Shown here: piece by piece, positions 1 through 9,747 of the stretch | Numbering within the stretch: position 1 is the stretch's first letter | Layout of the letters: each line of letters begins with the position of its first letter | From: Candidatus Heimdallarchaeum endolithica | GTDB lineage: Archaea; Asgardarchaeota; Heimdallarchaeia; Heimdallarchaeales; Heimdallarchaeaceae | Length of the DNA: 64,000 nucleotides | Direction: 5' to 3' | Assembly (NCBI GenBank): GCA_021513715.1 | Contig: CP084167.1 | Location: 1,628,571-1,692,570 of the forward strand | Notes under the pieces: generated by a model | The model's input: the letters and a program-made list of their open reading frames with translations, nothing else | Databases searched by the model: none | Told to the model about the DNA's origin: nothing | Made by a program: the position numbers and the translations under genes

Positions 1-742
1 GAATTTCGATTTTGACAAATATTACAATAATTATTCAGATCCAGATTTTTCGGTAACAACGTCACAACCTTCACCAAAGGATTTTCTTAACGTGTATGAA
101 CAGTTAAAAAAAGAATGTGCAAAAGAAATTATTGTAATTACAATTAGTTCTGGTCTATCTGGAACTCTTAATAGTGCACAATTAGCAGCTAAAATGTTTC
201 TGAAAATAGAAAAAGATATTGAAATTTATTTTGTAGACTCATTAAATGCTTCCATACCAGAAACTTTTCTTGTAGAAGAGGGGCTAAAATTAATAGATAA
301 GGGTCTTTCAGGTAAGGAAATAGCTGAAAAGCTGCAAAACTCTACAAATAAAATAACTACATTAATTTTATTACCTACACTTTATTATCTAAGAAAAGGA
401 GGAAGAATAAGCGCTGCTAAATATCTCCTCGGAAGGTTGCTACAATTAAAACCCATCACAATTGTAAACGAAGAAGGAAAGAATGAAGTCACAGCTACTG
501 TTCGAGATTATGATGAGGGATTAGTAAAAATGATCGAGATAGCAACTCAAAACTATACAAGAACACCCGTAGAAGTTGCAATAGTACACACAAATAGTAT
601 GGAACGTGCAACTAAACTACAAAATTTAATAAAAGAAAAACTTGGAGACATAAAAATACGTATTGTTAGAAGTGGAGTAACTATTTCTGCTCATACAGGA
701 TCAAAATGTGTTTCGCTTATATCAAAATTCTTTGAATTTTAA
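1..742 (+). CDS. DegV family lipid-binding protein (5' end outside window)
   Basis: DegV/FakB-type protein, a family that binds a fatty acid and in bacteria hands it to a fatty-acid kinase. The frame is open from base 2, and the residues before the first usable internal start (GTG at 92) include the family motif TSQPSP at about 56-75, so the gene begins outside the window. Further family landmarks are the TISSGLSGT segment and the closing HTGSKCVSL segment near the C-terminus, where the family usually has an HTGPGA-like motif. No kinase partner gene is nearby, so the ligand and role are not known from context. The family call is fairly sure; the function in this organism is not. Confidence 0.85.
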   Translation, partial: NFDFDKYYNNYSDPDFSVTTSQPSPKDFLNVYEQLKKECAKEIIVITISSGLSGTLNSAQLAAKMFLKIEKDIEIYFVDSLNASIPETFLVEEGLKLIDKGLSGKEIAEKLQNSTNKITTLILLPTLYYLRKGGRISAAKYLLGRLLQLKPITIVNEEGKNEVTATVRDYDEGLVKMIEIATQNYTRTPVEVAIVHTNSMERATKLQNLIKEKLGDIKIRIVRSGVTISAHTGSKCVSLISKFFEF

Positions 743-746
743 TTTT

Positions 747-774
747 ACTTCTTTTTTTAAAAAAAGAAAAAAGT
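747..774. terminator. Possible bidirectional terminator between convergent genes
   Basis: A T-run followed by an A-run forms the perfect palindrome CTTTTTTTAAAAAAAG at 751-766, lying between the stop of the DegV gene and the stop of the convergent acyl-CoA synthetase beta gene. Either strand would read a T-tract at its 3' end, which suits archaeal T-tract termination. This is inferred from base composition and position only. Confidence 0.35.
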
Positions 775-1466
775 TATTTTAGAATAATTCTTGCATCTAC
801 AGGAAATATTCCATCAGAGTTTGCAATTAAAGGATTAATATCCATTTCTCCTATGTATTCTCTGTATTCCCATGCTAAGTTAGAAAGTTTAGACATAATT
901 TCTGCAAGTTGTTCTCTATTAACTGGAGCTAATCCTCGAAAGCCATTAAGCAATTTTTGTGTTTTTATTTCGTCAATGGCAGATAATGCTTGTTCTAGAG
1001 AGCATGGACACATTCTAAACACAACATCCTTTAGAGCTTCTACAAAGATACCACCTGGACCTACTAATATTACTGGTCCAAATGTTTTATCAATTTGGCT
1101 TCCTATAATTAGCTCAACTCCTTTTGCAACCATTTTCTCTACCAATATTCCCACAACTTCTTTTTCAGCAAAACGGTTCATATAATCGTTAAATGTTTCT
1201 TTCACTTCTTCTACTGTAGCAATACCTATCTTTACAGCTTGTTCATCAGTTTTATGTAAAACTTTTGGTGACATCACTTTCATTGCAACAGGGCCATTAA
1301 ATTCATTGAAAGCTTTAATTGCTTCTTCTTCTGTTTTAACAAGTTTCGAAGGTGGTAAAGGCAGGTCTAACAATCTAAGAATTTCTTTTGCTTCATGTTC
1401 AAGTAGAGCTTTTCTATTTTCCGACTTAACTTTTTCGAATATTTCTTTTATTTGTACGTTCATCAT
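774..1466 (-). CDS. ADP-forming acyl-CoA synthetase, beta (ATP-grasp) subunit
   Basis: Beta chain of an ADP-forming acetyl/acyl-CoA synthetase, which makes ATP from ADP and phosphate while releasing acid and CoA from an acyl-CoA; this is an energy-conserving step in many archaea. At 230 residues it matches the stand-alone ATP-grasp_5 subunit. It shows the LPLPPSKLVKTEEEA start, the VMSPKVLHKTDEQAVKIG ATP-grasp segment and the GGIFVEALKDVVFR and MDINPLI metal/nucleotide region. It lies 11 bp downstream of its alpha-chain gene, so the two are probably co-transcribed. A GGAG-type ribosome site precedes the ATG. The substrate cannot be told; a second, more distant pair is at 24.0-26.2 kb. Confidence 0.9.
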   Translation of the reverse strand: MMNVQIKEIFEKVKSENRKALLEHEAKEILRLLDLPLPPSKLVKTEEEAIKAFNEFNGPVAMKVMSPKVLHKTDEQAVKIGIATVEEVKETFNDYMNRFAEKEVVGILVEKMVAKGVELIIGSQIDKTFGPVILVGPGGIFVEALKDVVFRMCPCSLEQALSAIDEIKTQKLLNGFRGLAPVNREQLAEIMSKLSNLAWEYREYIGEMDINPLIANSDGIFPVDARIILK

Positions 1467-1477
1467 CCCATCTCCTT

Positions 1478-2890
1478 TTACAAATTTTTCCCTCTCTTCT
1501 TCAAGTAATTTGCATATTCAACAAGTCTTCCTACAGCTCTTATCGCGCTTCCAGGACTTTTAAAAACAGCAAAGTCTTCTTTTAGCAATACATCATAAGC
1601 ATAATCTGCTTCCTCTCCTCCTATAAGTGCTGTTACAAAAGTTTTCTCTTTTCTGCTTGCTATTTTTCTTGTTATTTCAATATATTCATTGATATCTAAG
1701 TTAGGGATACTTGGAATACAGATATTAACTACTGCATCAACCCCAGGATCTTCATAAACTGCTTCTAAAGCTTTTTCATAATCTTTTGCACTCGCTGAAC
1801 CAGTAATATCAACAGGATTTGTTGTTGAATAAAAGACGGGAAAGATCTCATCCATTTTTTTCTGAATCTCTGGTGAAAATTTAGCTAGTTGCAGTTTACA
1901 ATCAGAAACCATATCAGAAGCCATCACACCAGCTCCTCCTCCATCTGTTACTATAGCAACTTTATTACCTTTGGGAAGAGGTTGGGTTGCAAATGAAATA
2001 ACACAATCCTCTAGCTCATCCCAAGTAATTACTCTCTGAAATCCTGCTTCTTGAAGCAAATCATCTACAATTGCATCATTTGAAGATAATGCTGCAGTAT
2101 GTGACGCACCAGCCTTAGCGCCAGCTTCTGTTCTATTTGCTTTTATTCCAAGTACTGGTTTCTTTAAACTTACTTCTCTTAAGGTTCGCATAAATTTTCT
2201 ACCGTTCTTAAAATCTTCAAGGTAAACAAGAATCATTTTAGTATCTTCATCTTCGCCTAAGTATTCAATACAATCTGCTTCATTAATATCAGAAGCATTG
2301 CCATAAGAAATAAATCGCGCAATCCAATTTCCAGAACCCAGTCTAGCTAACTGATCAATAAATGCTGCACCAAATGCTCCACTTTGCGTAAAAATTGACA
2401 CATTTCCAGGTTTTGGCCTTTTTAGCTTGCTTGTTGGTAAGAACATAGTATCATAACCTAATGCAGGAGAATATAATCCCAAACAATTAGGCCCAATAAC
2501 GTTAATGTTATATGTTTTCATAATTTCATTCATTCTATTCTGTATAGCAACTCCTTCCTCACCTATTTCTGCAAAACCCCCAGTAGTTACAATTACATTT
2601 TTGATATTCTTTTTTCCACATTCTTCCAACGCTTGTGGGGCAAACTTTGCTGGAACGATTATAATTGCAGTATCAATTTCTTCTTCAATATCTAACACAG
2701 ATTTATATAAAGTATATTCTTTACCTGCAAAAATATGTGTTCCTCCCCGAGGATTGACTAAAAACAATTTACCGGGAAAATCTTTTGCAAAATTTTCAGC
2801 AACAACGCCTCCAGGCTTCAATAAATTTGTTGAAGCACCAATTACACAGAAACTTTTCGCATTAAAGAAATTAGTTATTCTATTGCTCAT
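1478..2890 (-). CDS. ADP-forming acyl-CoA synthetase, alpha (CoA-binding) subunit
   Basis: Alpha chain with the CoA-binding Rossmann domain first (FCVIGAST near residue 15), then two succinyl-CoA-ligase-like flavodoxin domains. The motif AGASHTAALSS carries the histidine that is phosphorylated in this family, and GPNCLGLY and TDGGGAGVMASD are further family marks. The length of 470 residues is normal for the split alpha subunit. Its beta subunit follows directly, giving a two-gene unit in the order alpha-beta. It starts at an ATG and nothing upstream suggests a longer form. It acts in the cytoplasm on acyl-CoA; the acyl group is unknown. Confidence 0.9.
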   Translation of the reverse strand: MSNRITNFFNAKSFCVIGASTNLLKPGGVVAENFAKDFPGKLFLVNPRGGTHIFAGKEYTLYKSVLDIEEEIDTAIIIVPAKFAPQALEECGKKNIKNVIVTTGGFAEIGEEGVAIQNRMNEIMKTYNINVIGPNCLGLYSPALGYDTMFLPTSKLKRPKPGNVSIFTQSGAFGAAFIDQLARLGSGNWIARFISYGNASDINEADCIEYLGEDEDTKMILVYLEDFKNGRKFMRTLREVSLKKPVLGIKANRTEAGAKAGASHTAALSSNDAIVDDLLQEAGFQRVITWDELEDCVISFATQPLPKGNKVAIVTDGGGAGVMASDMVSDCKLQLAKFSPEIQKKMDEIFPVFYSTTNPVDITGSASAKDYEKALEAVYEDPGVDAVVNICIPSIPNLDINEYIEITRKIASRKEKTFVTALIGGEEADYAYDVLLKEDFAVFKSPGSAIRAVGRLVEYANYLKKRGKNL

Positions 2891-3017
2891 TCTTATCGTT
2901 TTTCAGATTTTTAAATGGATTAAAAATTTTTGGAAAAATACCTTTTACGAAATACAATTAATTACTAATAAAAATTAAATAGGAGAAATGAGATTGTAAA
3001 AAAAGGAAGGGTTTACA

Positions 3018-3479
3018 TTGAGAAAAAGCAGAAGTCTATCAAATATCTTTGCAATATTCATAGGAGTTGTTGCAATTGGCGGAATCGGTTATTTAGGTTC
3101 CTATTTGAATATTGGATGGATAGTATTAGTAGGAATATTCGTTGGTGCTCTTCTCATAGGTTTTTTTGCTTATGGTGACGATGGAGTTAAACTTGCTGTA
3201 ATTTTTGGATTTATTTTAGTCGTATTGGGTATAATAACTGCAGTAATTCTTTATACTCAATTTGGGCAACTAACAGGAAGTGCAGATAATATCGCTGAAG
3301 CAATAGGAAATATTATAGGAGGAATATTACTACTAGTCTTAGCTATTTTTGCATTTATTGGAAGCATAGTAGTTGCAGTAATAATGGCCATTGGTTCTGT
3401 AATTGGACGTGCAATAGGAAGATCTGTTTGGGATGAAAAAGAGCGTCAAACAGCAAAATATGCAGAAATGGTGAAATAG
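3018..3479 (+). CDS. Small multi-pass membrane protein
   Basis: Not recognised. The 153-residue product is almost entirely hydrophobic, with about four membrane helices (roughly 9-28, 29-50, 58-80 and 92-135, the last long enough for two) rich in Gly, Ile and Val, and a short charged tail rich in Glu, Lys and Arg. It starts at TTG, which is supported by a GGAAGGG ribosome site at 3005-3011 and the lack of any ATG in the first half. It stands alone between a minus-strand gene pair and AlaX. A glycine-rich helix such as GGILLLVLAIFAF could pack in an oligomer, but no function can be given. Confidence 0.6.
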   Translation: MRKSRSLSNIFAIFIGVVAIGGIGYLGSYLNIGWIVLVGIFVGALLIGFFAYGDDGVKLAVIFGFILVVLGIITAVILYTQFGQLTGSADNIAEAIGNIIGGILLLVLAIFAFIGSIVVAVIMAIGSVIGRAIGRSVWDEKERQTAKYAEMVK

Positions 3480-3542
3480 TAAGTTGCCATTAAACAGATA
3501 TTCAGTAGAAATCTTTTTTACCCCATTTTTTTTGTTGCAAAT

Positions 3543-4748
3543 ATGAACGATAATTTGGCAGAGTTACCTCTTTACTGGCAAGCACAATATCAATCTACCT
3601 TAATCACTAAAATTACAGAGATAAAAGGAAATAATATTTCATTTAAGCAAACAATTTTTTATCCTGGTGGAGGAGGACAACCTTGTGACGAAGGACTTTT
3701 AGAATTTAGAAAAGGAGAGAGTTCGGAAGAATTCAAGATAATATCCACCTATAAAGAAGATGGAAAAATTTGGCATAAACTTGATCATGAAGGAATCTAT
3801 TTGTCTCCTGGGCAACAAGTATTACTTAAGCTAAATTGGGAAAAAAGATATAGTTTAATGAGAGCTCACACTGCACAACACCTTTTTTCTCATTTTATAA
3901 AAAAGAAACTTGATTGTGAAACATTGAAAGCAAATTTTGAGCCTTTTGTCATAGATATCGAAGTAAACAAGGATCTCAGCGTTGAAGATGTTCTCGAAGT
4001 TCTTTCAGATGTTAACCTCACAATATCAGAAAACAGTAAAGTTAATAGTATTATTGTAAGTCAAGAAGAATACCAGAAAAAATATAGACATAAAATTCGA
4101 GGAAAAGATTCAAAAGAAACTATAGTTCGGTTGATAGAGATTGAGAAAATAAATGATTTAGTCTGTTGTGGAGGAATACACATAGATAATTTACTTGAAA
4201 TACAAGGAATAGTTTTACAAGAAATAAAACATAATAAGATTAAACTCTTAATCGGCGAGCACGGGCTTTTTTATGCTAATAAACAGAGAGATTTTATTAT
4301 CCAGCTTGAAAAAATTACAACAAAAAAGGATGATAAACTCATTAACGTAATAAAAAATAGATTTGAAGATTATATTAGAGTAAATGATGCACTAGTAGAA
4401 ACATTATCCTTGATATTCAAGAATATCAAACAGGATACTGAAATGGTTAAAGAACTAAATTATGTATCTCTCCAATTACCCAATTTGAATCGAGAAACAA
4501 TAATTAATTCAATTAAAACTGTTCCTCCTAGTGTTTTCATCACCTTACTAGGGCATAATAATATTCTTTATCTTATATCCACTTCTGATGTTTCTTCTGC
4601 AGATGTTGTAAAAAAATTACAAGAGACAAATAGCTACAAAGGAGGAGGAAACCAGAAATTCGCCCAAATAAAATTAGAAGAAACTGAAAAAATAGAAGAA
4701 GTAGAGAAAAAAATTAAGCAAATTATTGATAATATGCAATCAAACTAA
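3543..4748 (+). CDS. alaX: AlaX-type alanyl-tRNA editing hydrolase, long form
   Basis: Trans-editing enzyme that removes Ser or Gly wrongly attached to tRNA-Ala. The N-terminal beta-barrel has the YPGGGGQPCDEG segment (about 40-51). The zinc site is visible as HTAQH (H109, H113) and CCGGIH (C209, H213), the same ligands as the AlaRS editing domain. The C-terminal third is helical and ends in a DHHA1-like glycine-rich loop (KGGGNQKFAQ), so this is the long AlaX form with a C-terminal alanyl-tRNA-binding-like domain; 401 residues fits that class. It overlaps the convergent MBL gene by 4 bp. The synthetase core domain is absent, so it is not AlaRS. Confidence 0.9.
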   Translation: MNDNLAELPLYWQAQYQSTLITKITEIKGNNISFKQTIFYPGGGGQPCDEGLLEFRKGESSEEFKIISTYKEDGKIWHKLDHEGIYLSPGQQVLLKLNWEKRYSLMRAHTAQHLFSHFIKKKLDCETLKANFEPFVIDIEVNKDLSVEDVLEVLSDVNLTISENSKVNSIIVSQEEYQKKYRHKIRGKDSKETIVRLIEIEKINDLVCCGGIHIDNLLEIQGIVLQEIKHNKIKLLIGEHGLFYANKQRDFIIQLEKITTKKDDKLINVIKNRFEDYIRVNDALVETLSLIFKNIKQDTEMVKELNYVSLQLPNLNRETIINSIKTVPPSVFITLLGHNNILYLISTSDVSSADVVKKLQETNSYKGGGNQKFAQIKLEETEKIEEVEKKIKQIIDNMQSN

Positions 4749-5710
4749 AGCCAAGTATAAGTAATAGGTTTGGATTTTTCGTTTTTTTGTACTTTCTTTT
4801 CATCAATTAATTTGTTAAGATGAGCTAAGATATTTAATTTAGGTGCTAATACTTGATAATATCCATACCATATTATTCCTTGAGCAGTGTTACATCTCTC
4901 TGCAAGTTCTTCAGCAGTTAAATATTTTTTTTCAGACATTGCCATCTCAATTTGTCTTTCATAATCATTAAAGGACCTAAGTACATCTTCTACATAAGGA
5001 ACAATGTGTCTTCCTTCTTGATATTGATCATGTGAAGGACAGAGATAATGTATTGTAGCTTTCTGAAGAAACTCAACGTTTCTCAACCATTCTTTGTAAG
5101 AACCTGTTTGATCTATCAAATAACTATGAGGGAGAGCAGGATAGATATTTAAAGCGTCTCCTATAAACATTGCTTTGTCTAGAGTTGAAAAATACATTGT
5201 ATGACCTTCACAATGTGAGTCAAAGTTTATTGTCATAATTTTAGTTGAACCAAGTTCAAATTTGTCTCCATCTGAAAATAGTATATCTGGCTCGATTCTG
5301 CTCAGGTCGTCAAAAGGATCTTTCTTTATTGCAAAGTACAGTTTTTCTTTTTTCGTAAAAGAAAAGTTTTTTGATCTTAAGACACTAGCAGGTTTTTTAG
5401 CTGTTTCTTCAAGTTTTTCGTTTAAGACGATTTGTGCTTTTGGAAAAAGCCTTTTTAACCTATACACTCCTCCAGCATTGTCAGGATGAATGTGAGTTAA
5501 AAAGATATATTTTACCTTATCTGCACTTTTTCCTTTATCATGTATTGCTTGCTCGAAATAGTTCTCTATTGTTCCCTTTTTTCCAGTATCAATAATTGCG
5601 AATTCTTCGTCACCTACAATATATCCCCTATTTAGTTCTCCTCCTGGCCCTGCAGAACCATCAACAATAGTCAATCTATCATTTATATTACGTATTGCTT
5701 CTCCAAACAT
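4745..5710 (-). CDS. MBL-fold metallo-hydrolase
   Basis: Metallo-beta-lactamase-fold hydrolase of the glyoxalase II-like group. Using the start at 5710, the metal motif THIHPDN gives H73, H75 and D77; a further His in the HCEGHT segment, Asp in FIGDALN and His in CPSHDQY complete a two-metal site. After the catalytic domain, about 80 residues resemble a winged helix (AEELAERCNTAQGIIWYGYYQ), as in LACTB2-like proteins. A longer frame reaches 5761 and overlaps the upstream gene, but the ATG at 5710 is preceded by GGAG and gives a family-like N-terminus, so it is preferred. The substrate is unknown. Confidence 0.8.
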   Translation of the reverse strand: MFGEAIRNINDRLTIVDGSAGPGGELNRGYIVGDEEFAIIDTGKKGTIENYFEQAIHDKGKSADKVKYIFLTHIHPDNAGGVYRLKRLFPKAQIVLNEKLEETAKKPASVLRSKNFSFTKKEKLYFAIKKDPFDDLSRIEPDILFSDGDKFELGSTKIMTINFDSHCEGHTMYFSTLDKAMFIGDALNIYPALPHSYLIDQTGSYKEWLRNVEFLQKATIHYLCPSHDQYQEGRHIVPYVEDVLRSFNDYERQIEMAMSEKKYLTAEELAERCNTAQGIIWYGYYQVLAPKLNILAHLNKLIDEKKVQKNEKSKPITYTWL

Positions 5711-5726
5711 TTTCTTTCTCCACTCA

Positions 5727-6548
5727 TTATTTTGCTTCAGCCAATATAGCTGCAACAGCATTGCTTACTTTTTTCATTTTACTTAGTTCTTCAGAAACAC
5801 GTTTCTTTTCATTTTCATAATTTGTTTCTGATATTTCTCCAGTCTGGAATTTTACATAAAGTATTTCCAATTCTTTCTGAAGAGCTTTTAATTTTCTACT
5901 TACTGCATCAAATGTTTTTCTCATCTTTGCAAGTTCTATATTAAGTTTAACTGTAAGATTTTCTATATTTTTCTTATATTTTGCTTCCATTTCAGCGATT
6001 GTTGATGCACTTATAGCTTTATCACCTTTTAAAGATTTTAACTTTTTTAGTTTTATTCGTTCATTATTTCTATCTTCAATAATTTCCTCAATTGGTAATA
6101 TCCCTTCAAAATCTTCAAATTCTTTTTCAAGTTCAGTTACCTCTTCTACTTCTTGCTTTAGTTTCTTTATCTTTGGCAAAGCTTCTTCTTTTGGAATGAG
6201 TTTATTTGTTACCCGGTCTAAGAGAATATTTATCTCATTATCAAGTTCTTTCTTCTTTTTCAGGAGTTCATTATACTTTTCTCTTGAGATAATTACATAT
6301 GCTATCCTTTCAACGAGTTCATCATCGGTTAATTCTTTCTTTTCTTCTTTTTCTTCGACTACTTCTTCTTCAGCTGGTTTAATTGACTCATATATTACCC
6401 CAGTAGGGCTTTCAGGATCTTCAATAGCTATTTCTTCTTTAATTGGATCAACTTGTTCTAAATCATGTTCTAATCTTGCTCCACACCGTCTGCAAAAATT
6501 CCATGATTGTTTTACTGGACTGTGACAGTAAGGACATTCTGATGACAT
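5727..6548 (-). CDS. Zinc-ribbon and coiled-coil protein
   Basis: The N-terminus is a zinc ribbon with two CxxC knuckles (C5, C8, C19, C22). An acidic, low-complexity stretch (about 30-85, rich in Glu, Pro, Val) follows, and then about 190 residues that are strongly charged and heptad-like, predicted as long coiled coil. Such zinc-ribbon/coiled-coil proteins are common in archaea, but no single function is established. The MBL hydrolase follows 16 bp downstream, so both may share a transcript. There is no membrane segment or signal peptide, so it is probably cytoplasmic. The domain description is sure; the role is unknown. Confidence 0.65.
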   Translation of the reverse strand: MSSECPYCHSPVKQSWNFCRRCGARLEHDLEQVDPIKEEIAIEDPESPTGVIYESIKPAEEEVVEEKEEKKELTDDELVERIAYVIISREKYNELLKKKKELDNEINILLDRVTNKLIPKEEALPKIKKLKQEVEEVTELEKEFEDFEGILPIEEIIEDRNNERIKLKKLKSLKGDKAISASTIAEMEAKYKKNIENLTVKLNIELAKMRKTFDAVSRKLKALQKELEILYVKFQTGEISETNYENEKKRVSEELSKMKKVSNAVAAILAEAK

Positions 6549-6708
6549 TTCTTGGACACCTTTTTTAATCTGTTAATATATGAAACTTCAATTAATAAAA
6601 ATATATTCTTTTCCTAAAGAAAGTAAAAATGCAAATTTTTTTTAAAAAATTAAATAAAATTAAAATACTAGTTGCCTTTAGCACTAAAACAAGCAAAAAT
6701 AGAAATAA

Positions 6709-9237
6709 TCATTTATTCAATTCATTTACTATCTTAAACTCTGTGTCACGTATCTGGTCAACAAAAATAGAATATCTTGCAAATTCAAGTATTTCTAGAA
6801 GCATTGATTTTAGATCTTCATATTTTCTTGGCGTTCTTATAATTGACAATTTAGACCCAGTATCTCCACTCCATACTGAAAAATTATACTGATAATCAAC
6901 TAACAAGTTACTTAAGGTTTCAAAACCTTTTTCTGTGAAAAAGGATGAAGCTTCAATAATACTCACTTGCTGTTTCTCTAACTCACCTATTAGATAATAC
7001 CAAATTATTTCAATAAGGAAATATATTCCTTGGAAATAATATAAATTATAGTCATAACTTAAAGTTCTCAACAGTTTGATATAGTTTCCTAGCTCTGCTT
7101 TCTTTATTTCATCAAATCCAATTTCTGGTGAGTATAAGTTTATCTCATTATATAATATATTAACTAAAATTTCTAGTGAGGTCAAAACATCTCTATTTTG
7201 GATACTCCCTTGTAAATACTTGATAAGACTTAGAAAATTATTTTCTTTTGTTTCAAATAGAGATAACTGTTTTGTGATAATTTCTGAATAGAGTGAAAAT
7301 ATCTCATGTTCGTTTTCCATAATTAAGCTTTCAAGTTTTTCTAATTGTTCAAACACTTGTTCTTTATCACCTTGAACTAAGTACAAAAAGATTTTTTCTC
7401 TTAAAACTGAGACAAGATATTTTGATATTTTTTCGTTTTCTAGTAAATTAACTGCAATGTTATACTCTTCTTTTGCTTTCTCCATTTTATTACTTGCTAA
7501 ATAAGTTCTTCCCAAATTAATATGGAGCACAATTAAGCTTAGTTTCTCATCTATTTGTTCTAGAGAATCTTTTAATTTTCTATATCTAGCAATTGCTTCA
7601 TCAAAGCTTCCCTTAAGTGCTAAAGAGTCAGCTATTTTTCTTATACATCGAGTTTTTCCACTTGTATCAAAAATATCAGAATAATGGCTATAGGAAGATC
7701 GAAGTTTAACCAAAGCTTCATCATATCTTCCTTCTTTAATATCAAATTCTGCTTGGATTTCCTTGATTTCAGCTATCATCAAGTTATCAGATATTTTCAT
7801 GTAATATTGTTTAGCTCTCTCAAGATATATTGAAGCATCTTTTGAGTTACCAATCCTTATGTAAGCTTTTGCAATAACAATGTCACAATTAGCACTGTTC
7901 ACATTATCTCCTACTTCAAGGTATAATATCTGTGCAGCTTTCAAAGCTTGAATTTGTTTCATTATGTTTTTACTTTGTTGAATATTAAGTTGAGCTCGCA
8001 ATTTAATGGCATCAGCTTTTCCTTTTTGATAGATGATTTCTTCAGATAAAGTTTCAATCTTATTTATTCTTTCCATAGCTTTTTTATAATTTCCCTGATA
8101 GAAGTCTCCTGATGCTATCTGAACTAAGGCTTTTGTAAATTGTTTTTTATTCGCTATATTTGTAATCATAGAATAGGCTTTTTTGTATATCTCCTGGGCT
8201 TTTTTCTTTTCATTTATGATAAAATAGCTATCTGCCAACTCTAACATAGCCATGAGTATATTATTATAGTTCTTGTACTTACGAGACAAAGTTTCAGCTA
8301 GAGAATAGTTTTGTCTTGCATTAGTATGTTGACCCAACCTAACAAGTATTTTTCCTTTTACAAAGTAAGCCAATCCCAAATAATATTGAGACTTTTCTTG
8401 AAGACCTTTAATTGCTTGTGTAACGGCAAAATTAGCTTGTTTTAATTCTCCTTTCAGATATAAAACATGAGCAACACCGATTTTTGCTGCTCCTACAAGA
8501 GCAGAATTTGAAAGATTGGTCGCTAATTCCAAGCAATCAGAATATATCTTTTCAGCAGAGATAAAATCAGAAAGATCTAATTTTTGGTCACCCAATATTA
8601 ACAAAGCTAAAGATTGCCAAAATTGATCTCCTACAGATTTACAATATCCATAAAAATTATTAACTTGTTCATATCCTTCGATTGCACTTTTAGAGTGTAT
8701 ATCTATCAGTCCTTTGGCAAATAAGGAGAATTTCTTTATCATTCCTGGTAAAAATCTACTTTGTCTTGAACTTAGAATAAGGTCAAGTTTTTCTACATAT
8801 TCAAATAAACCGTCAGTGTCTCCTATTAAGCTTTTCAAATAAATGTATAAAATTATTGCTTCGATTAATGGAAGAATATCATTAGTTTCCATAGAAATAA
8901 CTAATTCTAGGTTTGAAAAGGCTTCATCTATTTCCCCTATTTCAAAGAGAGCAAAACTACCCCAAACAACAGAGCCTGGAACTTTATCATCTATGCTTTT
9001 TATTGCAACATCATAATGACCAACAATTGTACCAATTTTTGCTGCTAAATATTTCAATTCCTCGTCACTTTCGTAAACTGGATCGCTAATAATATTCCAC
9101 ATCAAGCGCCCAATGTGACTAGAAGTGTCTGAACTCAATTTACCTTTTAACGTTTTAATGAATAACTCTCTAACTTCAACACTAATACGATTTTGATGAG
9201 CTTGGATTTCAGGTGGCAATGTATTCACTGGTCTCAT
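6709..9237 (-). CDS. Large TPR-repeat protein
   Basis: The 842-residue all-helical protein is made of about 15 tetratricopeptide-like repeats. Repeats with the usual small residues at positions 8 and 20 are clear in the middle (for example YFVKGKILVRLGQHTNARQN, ALKGSFDEAIARYRKLKDSL and the segment ending TYLASNKMEKAKEEYNIAV). The first 200 and last 200 residues are more diverged. No enzyme domain, signal peptide or HTH is visible, so it is probably a protein-interaction scaffold. It is a single gene flanked by AT-rich gaps of about 110-160 bp. Partners cannot be inferred from neighbours. Confidence 0.75.
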   Translation of the reverse strand: MRPVNTLPPEIQAHQNRISVEVRELFIKTLKGKLSSDTSSHIGRLMWNIISDPVYESDEELKYLAAKIGTIVGHYDVAIKSIDDKVPGSVVWGSFALFEIGEIDEAFSNLELVISMETNDILPLIEAIILYIYLKSLIGDTDGLFEYVEKLDLILSSRQSRFLPGMIKKFSLFAKGLIDIHSKSAIEGYEQVNNFYGYCKSVGDQFWQSLALLILGDQKLDLSDFISAEKIYSDCLELATNLSNSALVGAAKIGVAHVLYLKGELKQANFAVTQAIKGLQEKSQYYLGLAYFVKGKILVRLGQHTNARQNYSLAETLSRKYKNYNNILMAMLELADSYFIINEKKKAQEIYKKAYSMITNIANKKQFTKALVQIASGDFYQGNYKKAMERINKIETLSEEIIYQKGKADAIKLRAQLNIQQSKNIMKQIQALKAAQILYLEVGDNVNSANCDIVIAKAYIRIGNSKDASIYLERAKQYYMKISDNLMIAEIKEIQAEFDIKEGRYDEALVKLRSSYSHYSDIFDTSGKTRCIRKIADSLALKGSFDEAIARYRKLKDSLEQIDEKLSLIVLHINLGRTYLASNKMEKAKEEYNIAVNLLENEKISKYLVSVLREKIFLYLVQGDKEQVFEQLEKLESLIMENEHEIFSLYSEIITKQLSLFETKENNFLSLIKYLQGSIQNRDVLTSLEILVNILYNEINLYSPEIGFDEIKKAELGNYIKLLRTLSYDYNLYYFQGIYFLIEIIWYYLIGELEKQQVSIIEASSFFTEKGFETLSNLLVDYQYNFSVWSGDTGSKLSIIRTPRKYEDLKSMLLEILEFARYSIFVDQIRDTEFKIVNELNK

Positions 9238-9346
9238 TGTAATATCAACTTTCTTAACGTAATGAAAAATATAGATTAATAACTAAAAAGCATTTCTCTC
9301 AAAAAAATGTTTTTAAAGAGAATAGATTAAATGTAAGGTGAACAAA

Positions 9347-9589
9347 CTAAATACTTAAGCGTTCAAGATTCTTGTTTGTAACTTTTGTTACTTCTGGTAC
9401 ATATTCCTTTAATGTTTTTTCGACATAATTAGTTAAAGTATACTGAGAATATGGACAACCTGCACAAGTTCCTTGTAATTGTACAATTACTTCACCATCA
9501 TCTTTTACTTCTAAAAGCTCAATATCTCCTCCATCTCTCTGGAGTGCAACTCTAATAGCGTTTAATACTTCTTGTACCTTTTCTTTCAT
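9347..9589 (-). CDS. NifU-like (Nfu) iron-sulfur scaffold, C-terminal domain type
   Basis: Small protein consisting only of the NifU C-terminal domain, which assembles or carries an Fe-S cluster between two protomers. It shows ALQRDGGDIELLEV and the cluster motif GTCAGCPYS with C42 and C45. The length of 80 residues is normal for the stand-alone archaeal or bacterial type. The ATG is preceded by AAAGGT at a good distance. A gene on the other strand starts 158 bp away with divergent orientation. The purine enzyme PurF and the ferredoxin-like protein in this window are possible Fe-S clients, but that is inference. Confidence 0.85.
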   Translation of the reverse strand: MKEKVQEVLNAIRVALQRDGGDIELLEVKDDGEVIVQLQGTCAGCPYSQYTLTNYVEKTLKEYVPEVTKVTNKNLERLSI

Positions 9590-9747
9590 CAGAATTACCT
9601 TTTAATTCAACATTATGACATGTTCTTATAAATATTACATTCCATACAAAAAAATAGTTATATAAATTATCAAATAATTGAACTATTTTCTTTCTATTCA
9701 AGGGAAATAGATTTTTAAAATCAACTAGTTTTTTTAAAAAGAGAATT